A stretch of 64,000 nucleotides of DNA from Kibdelosporangium philippinense. Its GTDB lineage: Bacteria; Actinomycetota; Actinomycetes; Mycobacteriales; Pseudonocardiaceae. The notes beneath the pieces were generated by a model. The model did not search any database and was not told the origin of the DNA. It saw only the letters and a program-made list of their open reading frames with translations. Position 1 is the first letter of the stretch. Every line of letters begins with the position of its first letter. The DNA is taken from contig NZ_JAJVCN010000002.1 of NCBI RefSeq assembly GCF_021390435.2, positions 2,108,001 to 2,172,000 on the forward strand, in the 5' to 3' direction. A program made the translations under genes and the position numbers. Below, piece after piece: positions 52,453 to 61,212 of the stretch.

Positions 52453-53085
52453 ATGAAACTCGTGATCACCGGCCTCTTGGTGGGCGTCGCAGCGCTCAGT
52501 GCCTGTTCGGCGCAGCCTGAGCAGCCCGCGCCGCAGGTTGCCTCGGTGCAGACCAGCGAATCGACAGCGCCCACTTCGCAAGGCCAGCCCAGTTCGACGG
52601 CGAAACCCCCACAGGACCGGCCAAGGTTCCGCATCGACATGACATCCGAGGAACAGGCCGCGCTGTACATCCCGTACCGCAAGTGCATGGTCGACCACGG
52701 CATGCCCGAGGACCTGGGACGTGGCCGCACCGACGGCCAAGCGGGTCCAGTGCTGCCCGGCGCCGGACAGGCCGGAGGGCGAGGGAGCGGCCAGATGCCG
52801 CCGAAGGAGGTTCAGGAGGCAGCCGCCAAGGCCTGCGACGGGTTGCTGCCGCTGCCCGCGTGGGAGAACGACGTCAACAACCCCGAGGCGTTCGACTTCG
52901 CCCGGCGGGTCGTGGCGTGCCTGCGTGCCAAGGGCGTCAAGTACGTCGAGGTCAGCAAAGGCGAGGACACGGGCATTGTCGGGCCTGCGTTCGGTGGGCC
53001 GCAGAACGACCCTGAGTCGATCAGCAAGGGCCTGGACCTGACGCCGAAATGTGAGCGGGAAGTCGCCGCGGGTGGGTACAAGTGA
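52453..53085 (+). CDS. Putative lipoprotein linked to efflux operon
   Basis: A 210-residue exported lipoprotein with lipobox LSAC (C18). The mature protein starts with a Pro/Ser/Thr/Gln-rich stretch of about 40 residues, then YRKCMVDHGMPEDLGRG, AAKACDGLLPLPAWEND and VVACLRAKGVKYVEV; three cysteines are spaced so that a disulfide is plausible. I do not know the family name, but proteins of this pattern commonly precede HlyD/PG-binding adaptor genes in actinomycetes. Its last codon overlaps the next start (GTGA). It may bind the same compound as the kinase or assist the pump. Confidence 0.78.
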   Translation: MKLVITGLLVGVAALSACSAQPEQPAPQVASVQTSESTAPTSQGQPSSTAKPPQDRPRFRIDMTSEEQAALYIPYRKCMVDHGMPEDLGRGRTDGQAGPVLPGAGQAGGRGSGQMPPKEVQEAAAKACDGLLPLPAWENDVNNPEAFDFARRVVACLRAKGVKYVEVSKGEDTGIVGPAFGGPQNDPESISKGLDLTPKCEREVAAGGYK

Positions 53086-54130
53086 GCCGTAAGGGAATCC
53101 TGATCACGGCAGGCGTACTGCTCGTCGCCGTCGCTGGGGCGATCGTGGTGATCCTCGCCGGTGGCAAGCAGTCGTCGGCCACCGCGAGCGGACCCGAACC
53201 CGCCAAGACCACGACCGTTGTCAAGACGGATCTCTCGCTGGCCCAGGACTTCAGTGGAACACTGGGCTTCGGCGAAGAGACGCAACTGAAGGCGCGTAGT
53301 GCCGGAACGGTCACGTGGTTGCCCGCGTCCGGTGCGAAGATCGGCCGAGGCGGCGTTCTGTACAAAGTGGACAACAAGCCCGCTGTGTTGTTCATCGGTG
53401 GCACGCCGACCTACCGCAAGCTGGACGCGCCTGGCATCAAAGGCCCTGACGTCAAGGTGGTCAACCAGAACCTTGCCGATATGGGCTATCACAGCAAGTC
53501 CGCGGGCAACTCGGACACCTTCACCGCGGCATCCCAAGCGGCGGTGAAGAAGTGGCAGAAGGCGCTGAAGGTCGAGGAGACCGGGATCGTCGACTTGCCG
53601 GATGTCGTGGTTCTGCCCGCGCCTGTCCGGATCGGCGCGGTCACCGCGCAACTGGGCACCTCGGCTGATGGTCAACTGCTCGGTTACACGTCTGACGTGA
53701 AGGTCGTGACTATGCAAGCGGATTCCGCGATCGCGACCGGGACCAAAGTGGACATCTCGCTGCCTGACGGCTCCAAGACCACCGGCGTGGTCGCGGCTGC
53801 CGCGAAGGGGCCTGAGAAGCAGCAGGAGGACAATCCGGTCGGCGGCGGTGGCTCCAAGACGACGGTCACGATCACTGTGGACGATCCGGCCGCGGTGGCC
53901 AACGCGGAAGGCTCGGTGACCGTCAAGCTTGTGGGGTCGGCGAAGTCCGGCGTTCTCGCGGTTCCGATCGGCGCTTTGCTGGCGGTCAAAGAAGGCGGAT
54001 ACGCGCTGCAAGTGGTGACAGGTACCACGACCAAGCTCGTGCTTGTCCAGACGGCATGTTCGCCAACGGCCTTGTTGAGGTCAGTGGCCAGGGGATCACC
54101 GAGGGCATGAAGGTGGTGACGGCCTCGTGA
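53082..54130 (+). pseudogene. MacA-like periplasmic adaptor with C-terminal frameshift
   Basis: An adaptor of the HlyD/MacA type with one N-terminal membrane helix (GILITAGVLLVAVAGAIVV), a biotinyl-lipoyl-like hairpin segment (LKARSAGTVTWLPASGAKIG) that contains a peptidoglycan-binding-like insertion (NLADMGYHSKSAGNSD), and beta-barrel parts up to YALQVVTGTTTKLV. Near 54053 one base is missing: the present frame ends at 54110 with an unrelated tail, whereas inserting a G gives VQTGMFANGLVEVSGQGITE and a stop at 54130 that overlaps the ABC gene start in GTGA, the pattern of all other joints in this operon. The loss affects about 25 residues; function may be reduced. A sequencing error is possible. 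Confidence 0.82.
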
Positions 54131-54804
54131 CGCCCGTCCTGCGGATCCAGGATGTGACCAAGGAGTACGCGGGCGGTGTCCGGGCGCTTGACCACGTAAG
54201 CCTGACGATCATGCCGGGGGAGTTCCTTGCGATCGTCGGCCCGTCCGGCTCAGGGAAGTCCACTTTGCTGCATCTGATGGGCACTTTGGACAAACCGTCG
54301 GAAGGCGTTGTCGAGCTGGAAGGGCAGGACGTGACCAGCCTGTCGGACCGGCGGCTGTCGGCGTTGCGTGGCAAGGAGATCGGGTTCGTGTTCCAGCAGT
54401 TCCACCTCAACGACGGGCAGACCGCGGCCGACAACGTGGCCACCGGGCTGCTTTACGCGGGTGTCCCGCGCCGCAAGCGTCGGCCGCTTGCATTGGAAGC
54501 GTTGGCCCGCGTTGGCCTTTCGAATCGGGCGAAACACTTGCCGCACCAGCTTTCGGGCGGAGAACGCCAACGTGTCGCCATCGCTCGGGCGTTGATGAAC
54601 CGGCCCGCGCTCGTGCTGGCGGACGAACCGACCGGCGCCTTGGACACCGCGAACGGCCGCGCGGTGTTGGCGTTGCTGCACGAGTTGCACGCGGAAGGCA
54701 CGACGATCGCGGTGATCACGCACGACCGGGAGATCGCCGCGGGCATGCCGCGCGTTGTGGAGATCCGGGACGGGCGGATAGGGGCCGACCGTGTCGCTGT
54801 TTGA
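54127..54804 (+). CDS. MacB-type ABC transporter ATP-binding protein
   Basis: A 225-residue ATPase of the LolD/MacB group. Walker A is IVGPSGSGKSTLLHLMGTLD (near residue 40), the Q-loop lies in FVFQQFHLN, the signature is HQLSGGERQRVAIARALM, Walker B is LVLADEPTGALD and the switch histidine is in VITHDRE. It has GTG start with a 4-base overlap to the adaptor gene (after correction of its frameshift) and a 14-base overlap with the permease gene. The complex probably moves peptides or antibiotics out of the membrane. Confidence 0.93.
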   Translation: MTPVLRIQDVTKEYAGGVRALDHVSLTIMPGEFLAIVGPSGSGKSTLLHLMGTLDKPSEGVVELEGQDVTSLSDRRLSALRGKEIGFVFQQFHLNDGQTAADNVATGLLYAGVPRRKRRPLALEALARVGLSNRAKHLPHQLSGGERQRVAIARALMNRPALVLADEPTGALDTANGRAVLALLHELHAEGTTIAVITHDREIAAGMPRVVEIRDGRIGADRVAV

Positions 54805-55966
54805 CTTGCTGTCACTGGGTTTCGCACGTCTGCGGACCCGGCCGTTGCGTGCCGTCCTCGCTGCGTTGGGGATCTCGATCGGTATCGCGACCATGCTTGT
54901 GGTCATTGGCATCCCGGCGTCCAGCCAACAGGCCGTTGTGGACGAACTGGCCGCGCTTGGCCCGAACCTGTTGCGGGCACAGGCCGCGCGGGACGAGCTG
55001 AACAACAAGGAAGCGGGCATGCCGCCCGAGGCGGTCGACATGGCACGCCGGATCGGACCTGCCGAACAGGTCGAGGGCGTGGCCAACGTGCACGCCGACG
55101 TCCGCCGGTCGGACATCAACTTCCAAGGCAGTGGCATCACCACCCTTGCCACGACCCCGGACCTGTTGCGAGTCCTCAATGGAAAAGTCCACTCCGGAAC
55201 GTTCTTGAGCGCGGCGACCGAGAAGTTCCCCACGGTCGTGCTCGGCGGCAAGTCCGCCACCTGGCTGGGAATCACAGAGATCCCCGACGGTCTGGCGCCG
55301 CAGATCAAGCTGGGGGACAAGTGGTTCACGGTGATCGGTGTGCTCGACCCGATGCCGCTGGCGCCGGACGTCGAACGGTCGGTGCTGATCGGCTGGGACG
55401 CGGCCAAGTCCCAACTCGGGTTCGACGGCAAGCCGACGGTCATCTACGTCCGGTCGAACGAGGCCGCGATCGAGGACGTCCGGCAAGTCCTGCCGCGCAC
55501 CCTCAACCCGGAACAACCCAGTCTCGTCCAGATCAACCGGCCATCGGACGCCTTGGCAGCAAAACGGATCACGCAGAACGCCTTCGGCACACTGCTTCTC
55601 GGCCTTGCCGGGGTGGCGTTGCTTGTCGGCGGGATCGGTGTGGCCAACACGATGGTGATCTCGGTGCTGGAACGCAAGCGTGAGATCGGTCTGCGCCGCG
55701 CACTCGGCGCGAGCAAGGGCCAGATCCGCGGCCAGTTCCTGACCGAGTCGATAGTCCTGTGTGGACTAGGCGGTATCGCGGGCGCGGTGCTCGGTATCGC
55801 GGGCACCGCCGCGTACGCCCACCTGCAAGGATGGCCGCTGGTCATCCCGGGTGAGGCGATGCTCGGCGGGTTCGCCGCGTCGGTCACCATCGGCGTGCTG
55901 GCTGGCGTGTACCCGGCGATCAGGGCGTCCTCGCTGACTCCGACCGAAGCGCTCGCATCCCCCTGA
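54791..55966 (+). CDS. MacB/FtsX-type ABC transporter permease
   Basis: A 391-residue permease with the MacB layout: one N-terminal membrane helix (AVLAALGISIGIATMLVVIG), a ~210-residue extracellular MacB_PCD domain, and three C-terminal helices (TLLLGLAGVALLVGGIGVAN, CGLGGIAGAVLGIAG, GGFAASVTIGVLAGVYPAIR) with the ERKREIGLRRALGASKGQI coupling loop. It is the last gene of the operon that begins with the two-component system at 49939. The operon therefore looks like a self-regulated MacAB-like efflux or envelope-defence system. Confidence 0.92.
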   Translation: MSLFDLLSLGFARLRTRPLRAVLAALGISIGIATMLVVIGIPASSQQAVVDELAALGPNLLRAQAARDELNNKEAGMPPEAVDMARRIGPAEQVEGVANVHADVRRSDINFQGSGITTLATTPDLLRVLNGKVHSGTFLSAATEKFPTVVLGGKSATWLGITEIPDGLAPQIKLGDKWFTVIGVLDPMPLAPDVERSVLIGWDAAKSQLGFDGKPTVIYVRSNEAAIEDVRQVLPRTLNPEQPSLVQINRPSDALAAKRITQNAFGTLLLGLAGVALLVGGIGVANTMVISVLERKREIGLRRALGASKGQIRGQFLTESIVLCGLGGIAGAVLGIAGTAAYAHLQGWPLVIPGEAMLGGFAASVTIGVLAGVYPAIRASSLTPTEALASP

Positions 55967-55988
55967 CCAGTGCTTTAGTGTTCCAGGC

Positions 55989-57038
55989 GTGGACCTACCC
56001 GTGATGCCACCGGTGAAACCGATGCTCTCGAAGGCCGTGCACGACGTCCCGCGCACGCCAGGGCTGAGCTACGAGCCGAAATGGGACGGGTTCCGGTGCA
56101 TCGTGTTCCGGGACGGCGACGAGATCGAGCTGGGCTCGCGCAACGACCGGCCGCTGACCCGGTACTTCCCGGAACTGGTCGACCTACTGCGCGCAGCCCT
56201 GCCGCAACGGTGTGTAGTGGACGGTGAGATCGTCCTGGTCTCGGACACCGGCCTGGATTTCGAGGCGCTCCAGCTGCGCCTGCACCCGGCGGCATCGCGG
56301 GTGAACAAGCTGGCCGAGGAGACACCGGCCAGCTTTGTCGCCTTCGACCTGCTGGCTCTCGATGACCGTTCGTTGCTGGACGAGTCGTTCGCGCAGCGCA
56401 GGCGGCTGCTGGAAAGCGTGCTCGACGACAAGCTCGCACGCGTGCACCTGACACCGATCACCACGGATCCGGACGTCGCCCAGGACTGGTTCACCCGGTT
56501 CGAAGGGGCCGGATTCGACGGCGTGATGGCCAAACCGATGGATCAGCCGTACCTGCCGGACAAACGCGTGATGTGGAAGGTCAAGCACGTTCGGACAGCC
56601 GACTGCGTCGTGACAGGGTTTCGGTGGCACAAGGACGGCGAGTCCGTGGGCTCCTTGCTGCTCGGGCTGTTTGATGACGAAGGCAAGTTGCTACCGGTCG
56701 GCGTGGCAACCAGTTTCACCGCGGCCCGCCGCCGTGAACTCGTGGACGAGTTGGCGCCGTTGCGAGAGAACGCGCTGGAAGATCACCCGTGGCGCAAGTG
56801 GGCAGAGGCGCAGACCGAGGGCCTGGGGTACAGCCGTTGGTCGGTCGGCAAAGACTTGTCATGGGAGCCGCTGCGGCCCGAGTGGGTTGCCGAGGTCCGT
56901 TATGAACATTTGCAGGGCTGGCGGTTCCGGCACGGCAGCCGCCTGGTGCGCTTCCGGCCGGACCGGACGCCGGAATCCTGCACCTATGCGCAACTCGAGC
57001 AGGTGGCTCCGGCTGAACTGAAGATGTTGTTCGGCTAA
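55989..57038 (+). CDS. ATP-dependent DNA ligase, LigC-like
   Basis: A 349-residue ligase. The nucleotidyl-transfer lysine is K31 in YEPKWDGFRC; further motifs are SRNDRPLTRYFPE (III-like region), VVDGEIVLV, FDLLALD, GFDGVMAKP (IV) and MWKVKHVRTADCVV (V/VI). An OB-fold domain completes the C-terminus. Length and motif set fit LigC-type enzymes of actinomycetes, which work in short-patch or non-homologous repair alongside the NAD-dependent ligase. No Ku or LigD gene is nearby. The GTG start lies 22 bases after the preceding stop. The gene stands apart from the efflux operon in function. Confidence 0.9.
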   Translation: MDLPVMPPVKPMLSKAVHDVPRTPGLSYEPKWDGFRCIVFRDGDEIELGSRNDRPLTRYFPELVDLLRAALPQRCVVDGEIVLVSDTGLDFEALQLRLHPAASRVNKLAEETPASFVAFDLLALDDRSLLDESFAQRRRLLESVLDDKLARVHLTPITTDPDVAQDWFTRFEGAGFDGVMAKPMDQPYLPDKRVMWKVKHVRTADCVVTGFRWHKDGESVGSLLLGLFDDEGKLLPVGVATSFTAARRRELVDELAPLRENALEDHPWRKWAEAQTEGLGYSRWSVGKDLSWEPLRPEWVAEVRYEHLQGWRFRHGSRLVRFRPDRTPESCTYAQLEQVAPAELKMLFG

Positions 57039-57047
57039 GTTGGGATC

Positions 57048-58199
57048 ATGGCTTCGCCCTTGATACCGAACTATGGCGCGGGTGCACTGTCCGACGTGGT
57101 CCCGTCGATCATGGCAGGGCTTGGCGTGCCCGGTGTGTCCGCGACCGTTTCCTTGCCCGAGGCAAGGAAAGTCTGCCTGCTGCTGGTCGACGGTCTTGGC
57201 TGGCCACAGCTTCGCGCGCACCCTGAGGACGCGCCGTTCCTCAACAGCTTGGCAGGCAACGAGATTACGGCAGGCTTCCCGGCGACAACGGCCACGAGCC
57301 TGACGACCATCGGCACAGGCGTCCCCTCCGGTACTCATGGGATCGTCGGTTATTCCTTCGCCGCGTCGGACGATGAGCTGATCAACGCACTGAGCTGGGG
57401 TTTGCACGCCGGTGGCCGCAATGAGGACTTCCGGGAGAAGTACGTGCCCGAGGAGTTCCAGCCGGTCGAAACGATGTTCCAACGCGCGGCGGACAGTGGT
57501 GTGTGCGTGCGTTTGGCGACTCAGCGGATGTTCGAAGGCAGCGGGCTGACCAGGGCCGCGTTCCGTGGCGGCGATCTGGATGGCGTGATGGCGCTCGGTG
57601 ATCTGGCTGTCAGCGCTGTGGATGCCTTGGCAGGCGGTGACCGTGCGTTCTGCTACGCGTACCACTCCGAACTGGACCTGCTCGGGCACGTGTTCGGGCC
57701 GGGTAGCCGGGCATGGCGATTCCAGTTGCGGCAGGTGGACCGGCTGGCTCAGACCATTGCCGAAGAACTGCCGCCGGACGGAATGCTTGTCGTCACGGCC
57801 GATCACGGCATGGTGGCGGTGGGGGAGAACGACCGGATCGACTTCGACGGAATTCCTGAACTCCGTAACGGTGTCCGGATGCTCGGCGGCGAGCCACGAG
57901 TCCGGCACGTGTACACCCAACCCGGGGCGCTGACTGATGTTCACGCCGCGTGGGGCTCGTTGGTCGGCGAGCACGCGTGGATGCTGACCAGGGACGAGGC
58001 GATCGCGGCTGGGTGGTTCGGGCCGAGCGTGGCGGATTACGCACGCGGTCGCATCGGTGACTTGGTCGTTGCGGCACAGGGCAATGCGGCGATCACGCGC
58101 TCCAAAGTGGAGTCGAGGTTGTCTGCGTTGAACGGCCAGCACGGGTCGCTCACGGCGGAGGATCAGCTGATTCCATTGCTGACGGCAACAGCAGCGTAA
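57048..58199 (+). CDS. Alkaline-phosphatase-superfamily phosphodiesterase-like protein
   Basis: A 383-residue hydrolase of the nucleotide pyrophosphatase/phosphodiesterase type. The metal and nucleophile motifs are VDGLG (near residue 48), FPATTATSLTTIG with the catalytic threonine near residue 78, YHSELDLLGHVFG and VTADHGM. There is no signal peptide, so it is cytoplasmic, which is less usual for the family. It starts 9 bases after the ligase gene and may be cotranscribed. Substrate is unknown. Its last 50 bases overlap the end of the convergent kinase gene, the longest such overlap in the window. Confidence 0.88.
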   Translation: MASPLIPNYGAGALSDVVPSIMAGLGVPGVSATVSLPEARKVCLLLVDGLGWPQLRAHPEDAPFLNSLAGNEITAGFPATTATSLTTIGTGVPSGTHGIVGYSFAASDDELINALSWGLHAGGRNEDFREKYVPEEFQPVETMFQRAADSGVCVRLATQRMFEGSGLTRAAFRGGDLDGVMALGDLAVSAVDALAGGDRAFCYAYHSELDLLGHVFGPGSRAWRFQLRQVDRLAQTIAEELPPDGMLVVTADHGMVAVGENDRIDFDGIPELRNGVRMLGGEPRVRHVYTQPGALTDVHAAWGSLVGEHAWMLTRDEAIAAGWFGPSVADYARGRIGDLVVAAQGNAAITRSKVESRLSALNGQHGSLTAEDQLIPLLTATAA

Positions 58200-59433
58200 A
58201 AGTCGAGCCGTCGGCGTGCATCAACCGCCCGCCGTCTGCTTCGGCAAGGCTGCGAGCCAACGCCAGGCCGATGCCGTGTCCGTTGTGGACGTCGGCGCGT
58301 CGCGTGAACACGTCAACGCCCGGCTGTACTCCTGAGCCTTCGTCGGACACGTCAACGGCCAGCGCGCCGCCAGCGTCCCTGGCGAGCACCCGCACAGTGC
58401 CCGAACCGTGGGTGAAGGCGTTGTCCACCAAGACATTCAGGATCTGCCGGAATCCGGCCTCGGCTGCCCTGGGTGCTGGCGCCCCATTCACACTGATCTC
58501 CAAGGACCGTCCCATTGAAGCCAGTGGTTCTCGCCACGTCGCTTCGACGTCGGCCAGCAGCGCGTCCAGGTCCGCAACTGGTGCGCAGTTCTCGTCCCGT
58601 GCCAACGACAACAGGTCGTTGACTGTCCTGTCCAGACGGTCGATGGCGTCAATACCTTTGCGGATCGCGGGTCGTGGGTCCTGAGGGGACTCAAGCGCTC
58701 CCTCCAACTGCAGCCGCAATCCGGCTAGGGGAGTGCGGAGCTGGTGCGAGGCGTTCGCGGAGAACGACCGTTCGCGGTCCAACGTGTCCCCGATGCGCTG
58801 GGCCGTGTTGTTCAGCGACGTCCCGACCGAGTCGATCTCCGGCACTCCGCTTTGCCGGGCTCGGACCGTGAAGTCGCCCTCTCCCAACACTTTCGCCGCT
58901 ACCGACAGGTCTTCCAACGGTCGGGCCAGTCGTGCGGCCATCCGACGCGCCAGCAACCAGGTCAAGGCGACCGCGAGGATCGCACACCCGAACATGGCCA
59001 GCGAGGCGGAAATCGTGTTCGCTGTGGCGGTCGTATGGGTCTTCATCGCCCGCATGACGCCGAGCAACTGGCCTTCGTCCATGATCGGAATCGCGATCAC
59101 GATCGCGTCTTTCGCGTCCGTCGCGTCGATATAGCCATTGGTGGCGCGTTGCACCGTGCGGTCCGCTACGGACGGTCCTCTGCCCGCCCGCAACTCACCA
59201 GTCGGGGTGTAGAGGCCGAGGATGACGTCCGTGGGAACGAGCGGCAACTGGGGCGTGGCAGACCCGGACAAATCGTTGGCGACTGCCAATGCGGACGCGG
59301 TTGCGACGCGTTCCAGGTCGGTACGCTCGTTGTCCCAGTTGCCTCTGCCGACGAACACCGCGAGCGGCACGCCGAACAGTGTCGTGGCGATCACCGCCGC
59401 CATCGTGGCCAGAATGACTATTCGTCTGCGCAT
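58150..59433 (-). CDS. OmpR-class membrane histidine kinase
   Basis: A 427-residue sensor with helices at IVILATMAAVIATTLFGVPL and SLAMFGCAILAVALTWLLA flanking a ~120-residue extracellular domain, then HAMP (RRMAARLARPLEDLSVAA), HisKA with FSANASHQLRTPLAGLRLQ (phosphohistidine) and a HATPase domain (LNVLVDNAFTHGSGTV, VSDEGSGVQPG, GHGIGLALARSLAEA). It lies 3 bases after the response regulator gene at 59437-60138 and forms a pair with it. Signal unknown. Confidence 0.92.
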   Translation of the reverse strand: MRRRIVILATMAAVIATTLFGVPLAVFVGRGNWDNERTDLERVATASALAVANDLSGSATPQLPLVPTDVILGLYTPTGELRAGRGPSVADRTVQRATNGYIDATDAKDAIVIAIPIMDEGQLLGVMRAMKTHTTATANTISASLAMFGCAILAVALTWLLARRMAARLARPLEDLSVAAKVLGEGDFTVRARQSGVPEIDSVGTSLNNTAQRIGDTLDRERSFSANASHQLRTPLAGLRLQLEGALESPQDPRPAIRKGIDAIDRLDRTVNDLLSLARDENCAPVADLDALLADVEATWREPLASMGRSLEISVNGAPAPRAAEAGFRQILNVLVDNAFTHGSGTVRVLARDAGGALAVDVSDEGSGVQPGVDVFTRRADVHNGHGIGLALARSLAEADGGRLMHADGSTFTLLLPSAMESADPPP

Positions 59434-59436
59434 GGA

Positions 59437-60138
59437 TCAGCCCGCCGGACGTTCCAACCGGTAGCCGTGGCCACGCAGCGTCGAGATGCGCGGCGCCTGC
59501 TCCGGTGACGACGCGACGGCGGCCAGTTTGCGCCGCAGCGCCGCGATGTGGACATCGAGGGTCTTGGTCGAGCCGTACCAGTGCTCGTCCCATACTTCGG
59601 TCATCAGTGTGTCCCGGCTGACCGCCGATCCAACCGCGTCGGCCAGCCGGGCCAGCAGGTCGAACTCCTTGGCCCGCAACGCGACCTCCTGCCCGCACAC
59701 GGTCACCTGCCTGCTCGCGGTGTCGACCAACAATTCACCGACTGAGATGGTGTGGCGTGCGCTCGAAGGCCCGCGCCGCAGGTGCGCGCGTACCCTTGCC
59801 AGCAGTTCGCCCAGCCGTACGGGTTTGACGAGGTAGTCGTCGGCGCCTGCCTCCAGGCCGACCACCACGTCCATCTCGTCCTGGCGTGCGGTCACGATCA
59901 CCAGCACGGCCTGCGGCTGCATCGTGCGCAGCCTGCGGCACACTTCGACCCCGTCGAGGTCGGGCAGGCCAAGGTCGAGCAGCACCAGATCGAACGCCGT
60001 TCGCTGGGCTTGGTGCAGCGCCAACGCACCGGCTTGAGCCCAGCAGACGTCGTAGCCGTGCAGCCGCAGGCTCGAGTCCAGCGCCTCACCGATGGTCCGG
60101 TCGTCTTCCACAAGAAGCAGTGTGGCCACAAACCTCAC
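59437..60138 (-). CDS. OmpR/PhoB-type response regulator
   Basis: A 233-residue regulator with receiver motifs LLLVEDDRTIGEAL, LVLLDLGLPDLDGVEV (phosphorylated aspartate) and YLVKPVRLGELLA, and a winged-helix output domain (ALRAKEFDLLARLADAVGSA, TKTLDVHIAALRRKLA, LRGHGYRLE). Start GTG 60138; a GTG three codons later is possible. It is the first gene of the pair with the kinase downstream and is divergent from the DUF998 gene (77 bases between starts), which it may control. Confidence 0.92.
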   Translation of the reverse strand: MRFVATLLLVEDDRTIGEALDSSLRLHGYDVCWAQAGALALHQAQRTAFDLVLLDLGLPDLDGVEVCRRLRTMQPQAVLVIVTARQDEMDVVVGLEAGADDYLVKPVRLGELLARVRAHLRRGPSSARHTISVGELLVDTASRQVTVCGQEVALRAKEFDLLARLADAVGSAVSRDTLMTEVWDEHWYGSTKTLDVHIAALRRKLAAVASSPEQAPRISTLRGHGYRLERPAG

Positions 60139-60215
60139 ACTAGCGACTCAAACGACAGCCTTCCGGTAACCCGGGCTAACCATCCGTTTGCCTACGGCTT
60201 CCTAGCCTCGGATGC

Positions 60216-60818
60216 GTGAACCCAGTGCTGCACCTGAGCCGGATCGCCGTGACCACGGCGGCAGGCGCCATGCTGCTCGTCGCGTACCTGAACATCGCCC
60301 TGGTCCAGCAGGTCAGCCCGATCTTCGACCCAGTCAGTGACTACGTCCACTACAACGGTGTCGCGTTCGTGCTGTCGGTGCTGCTGCTGATGAGCGGCGG
60401 TTTCGCCGTCGCGACCGGCCTGACCAGGGCGGGAGTGCCACATTCCGGCCTTGTGAAGGTCCTGTTCGGACTCTGGTTCGTCGGACTGGCCCTTGTCGCC
60501 GTCTTCCCTGGCAACCCGAGTGTCGATGTGTCGACGGTCGCTGGCGAGATTCACCGGTTTGTCGGTGCGGTCTTCCTTACCTCCCTTCCGGTGGCCTGCT
60601 GGCTGTTGGCGAGGTCACTGCGTGACCATCCTGTGTGGATGGTGACGGCCAGCCGGTTGCGCGGGGTCGCGGTCGTCGGTGTGCTGACTGCGACTTCGTT
60701 CGGAGTAGCCCAGTTCGTCACGTGGCTGCCGCAGGGATTGCTTGAGCGGTTCGCGTTGGCCGCTGAAGTCGCGCTGGTTGTCGTGCTCGCGTTGACCATC
60801 CGGAGGGCCGCCCGATGA
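60216..60818 (+). CDS. DUF998 membrane protein
   Basis: A 200-residue integral membrane protein with about six helices (TTAAGAMLLVAYLNIALV, FVLSVLLLMSGGFAVATGL, FGLWFVGLALVAVF and others). The conserved DUF998 features are VSPIFDPVSDYVHYNG after the first helix and VFPGNPS near the middle. The function of this family is unknown. The GTG start at 60216 is 77 bases from the divergent response-regulator start. Its stop overlaps the next gene in ATGA, so the two are coupled. Confidence 0.83.
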   Translation: MNPVLHLSRIAVTTAAGAMLLVAYLNIALVQQVSPIFDPVSDYVHYNGVAFVLSVLLLMSGGFAVATGLTRAGVPHSGLVKVLFGLWFVGLALVAVFPGNPSVDVSTVAGEIHRFVGAVFLTSLPVACWLLARSLRDHPVWMVTASRLRGVAVVGVLTATSFGVAQFVTWLPQGLLERFALAAEVALVVVLALTIRRAAR

Positions 60819-61212
60819 TCGCTCTCGCCGTGCTGCTCGCGGTCGTGGCCGCGTGCTGCTTCGCCCTGTCGGTCGCGATGCAGCACGGCGCGGTCCAGGA
60901 AAGCGGGTTCTCCCTGCGGGTATTGAAGTCACGCCGGTGGTTGGTCGGGACCTCGCTCGCGGTTCTCGGTGCCGGTCTGCACGTTGTCGCGTTGTGGTTG
61001 GCACCGCTGGTGATTGTTCAGCCAATTGGTGTGCTGAGCCTCGTGCTGACGGTCCTGTTCTCCGCGCGAGGGGAAGATTCGGGGCGTCAGACCTGGATTC
61101 ACCGAAGATCTTGGTGGGTTGGTCGTGTCGTGGACGGGCAGATGCCCTCTGACTTGGGACGATTGTTCTTATGACAGAAACATATCGGACCGAGTGAGAG
61201 GGCATCTGCTGA

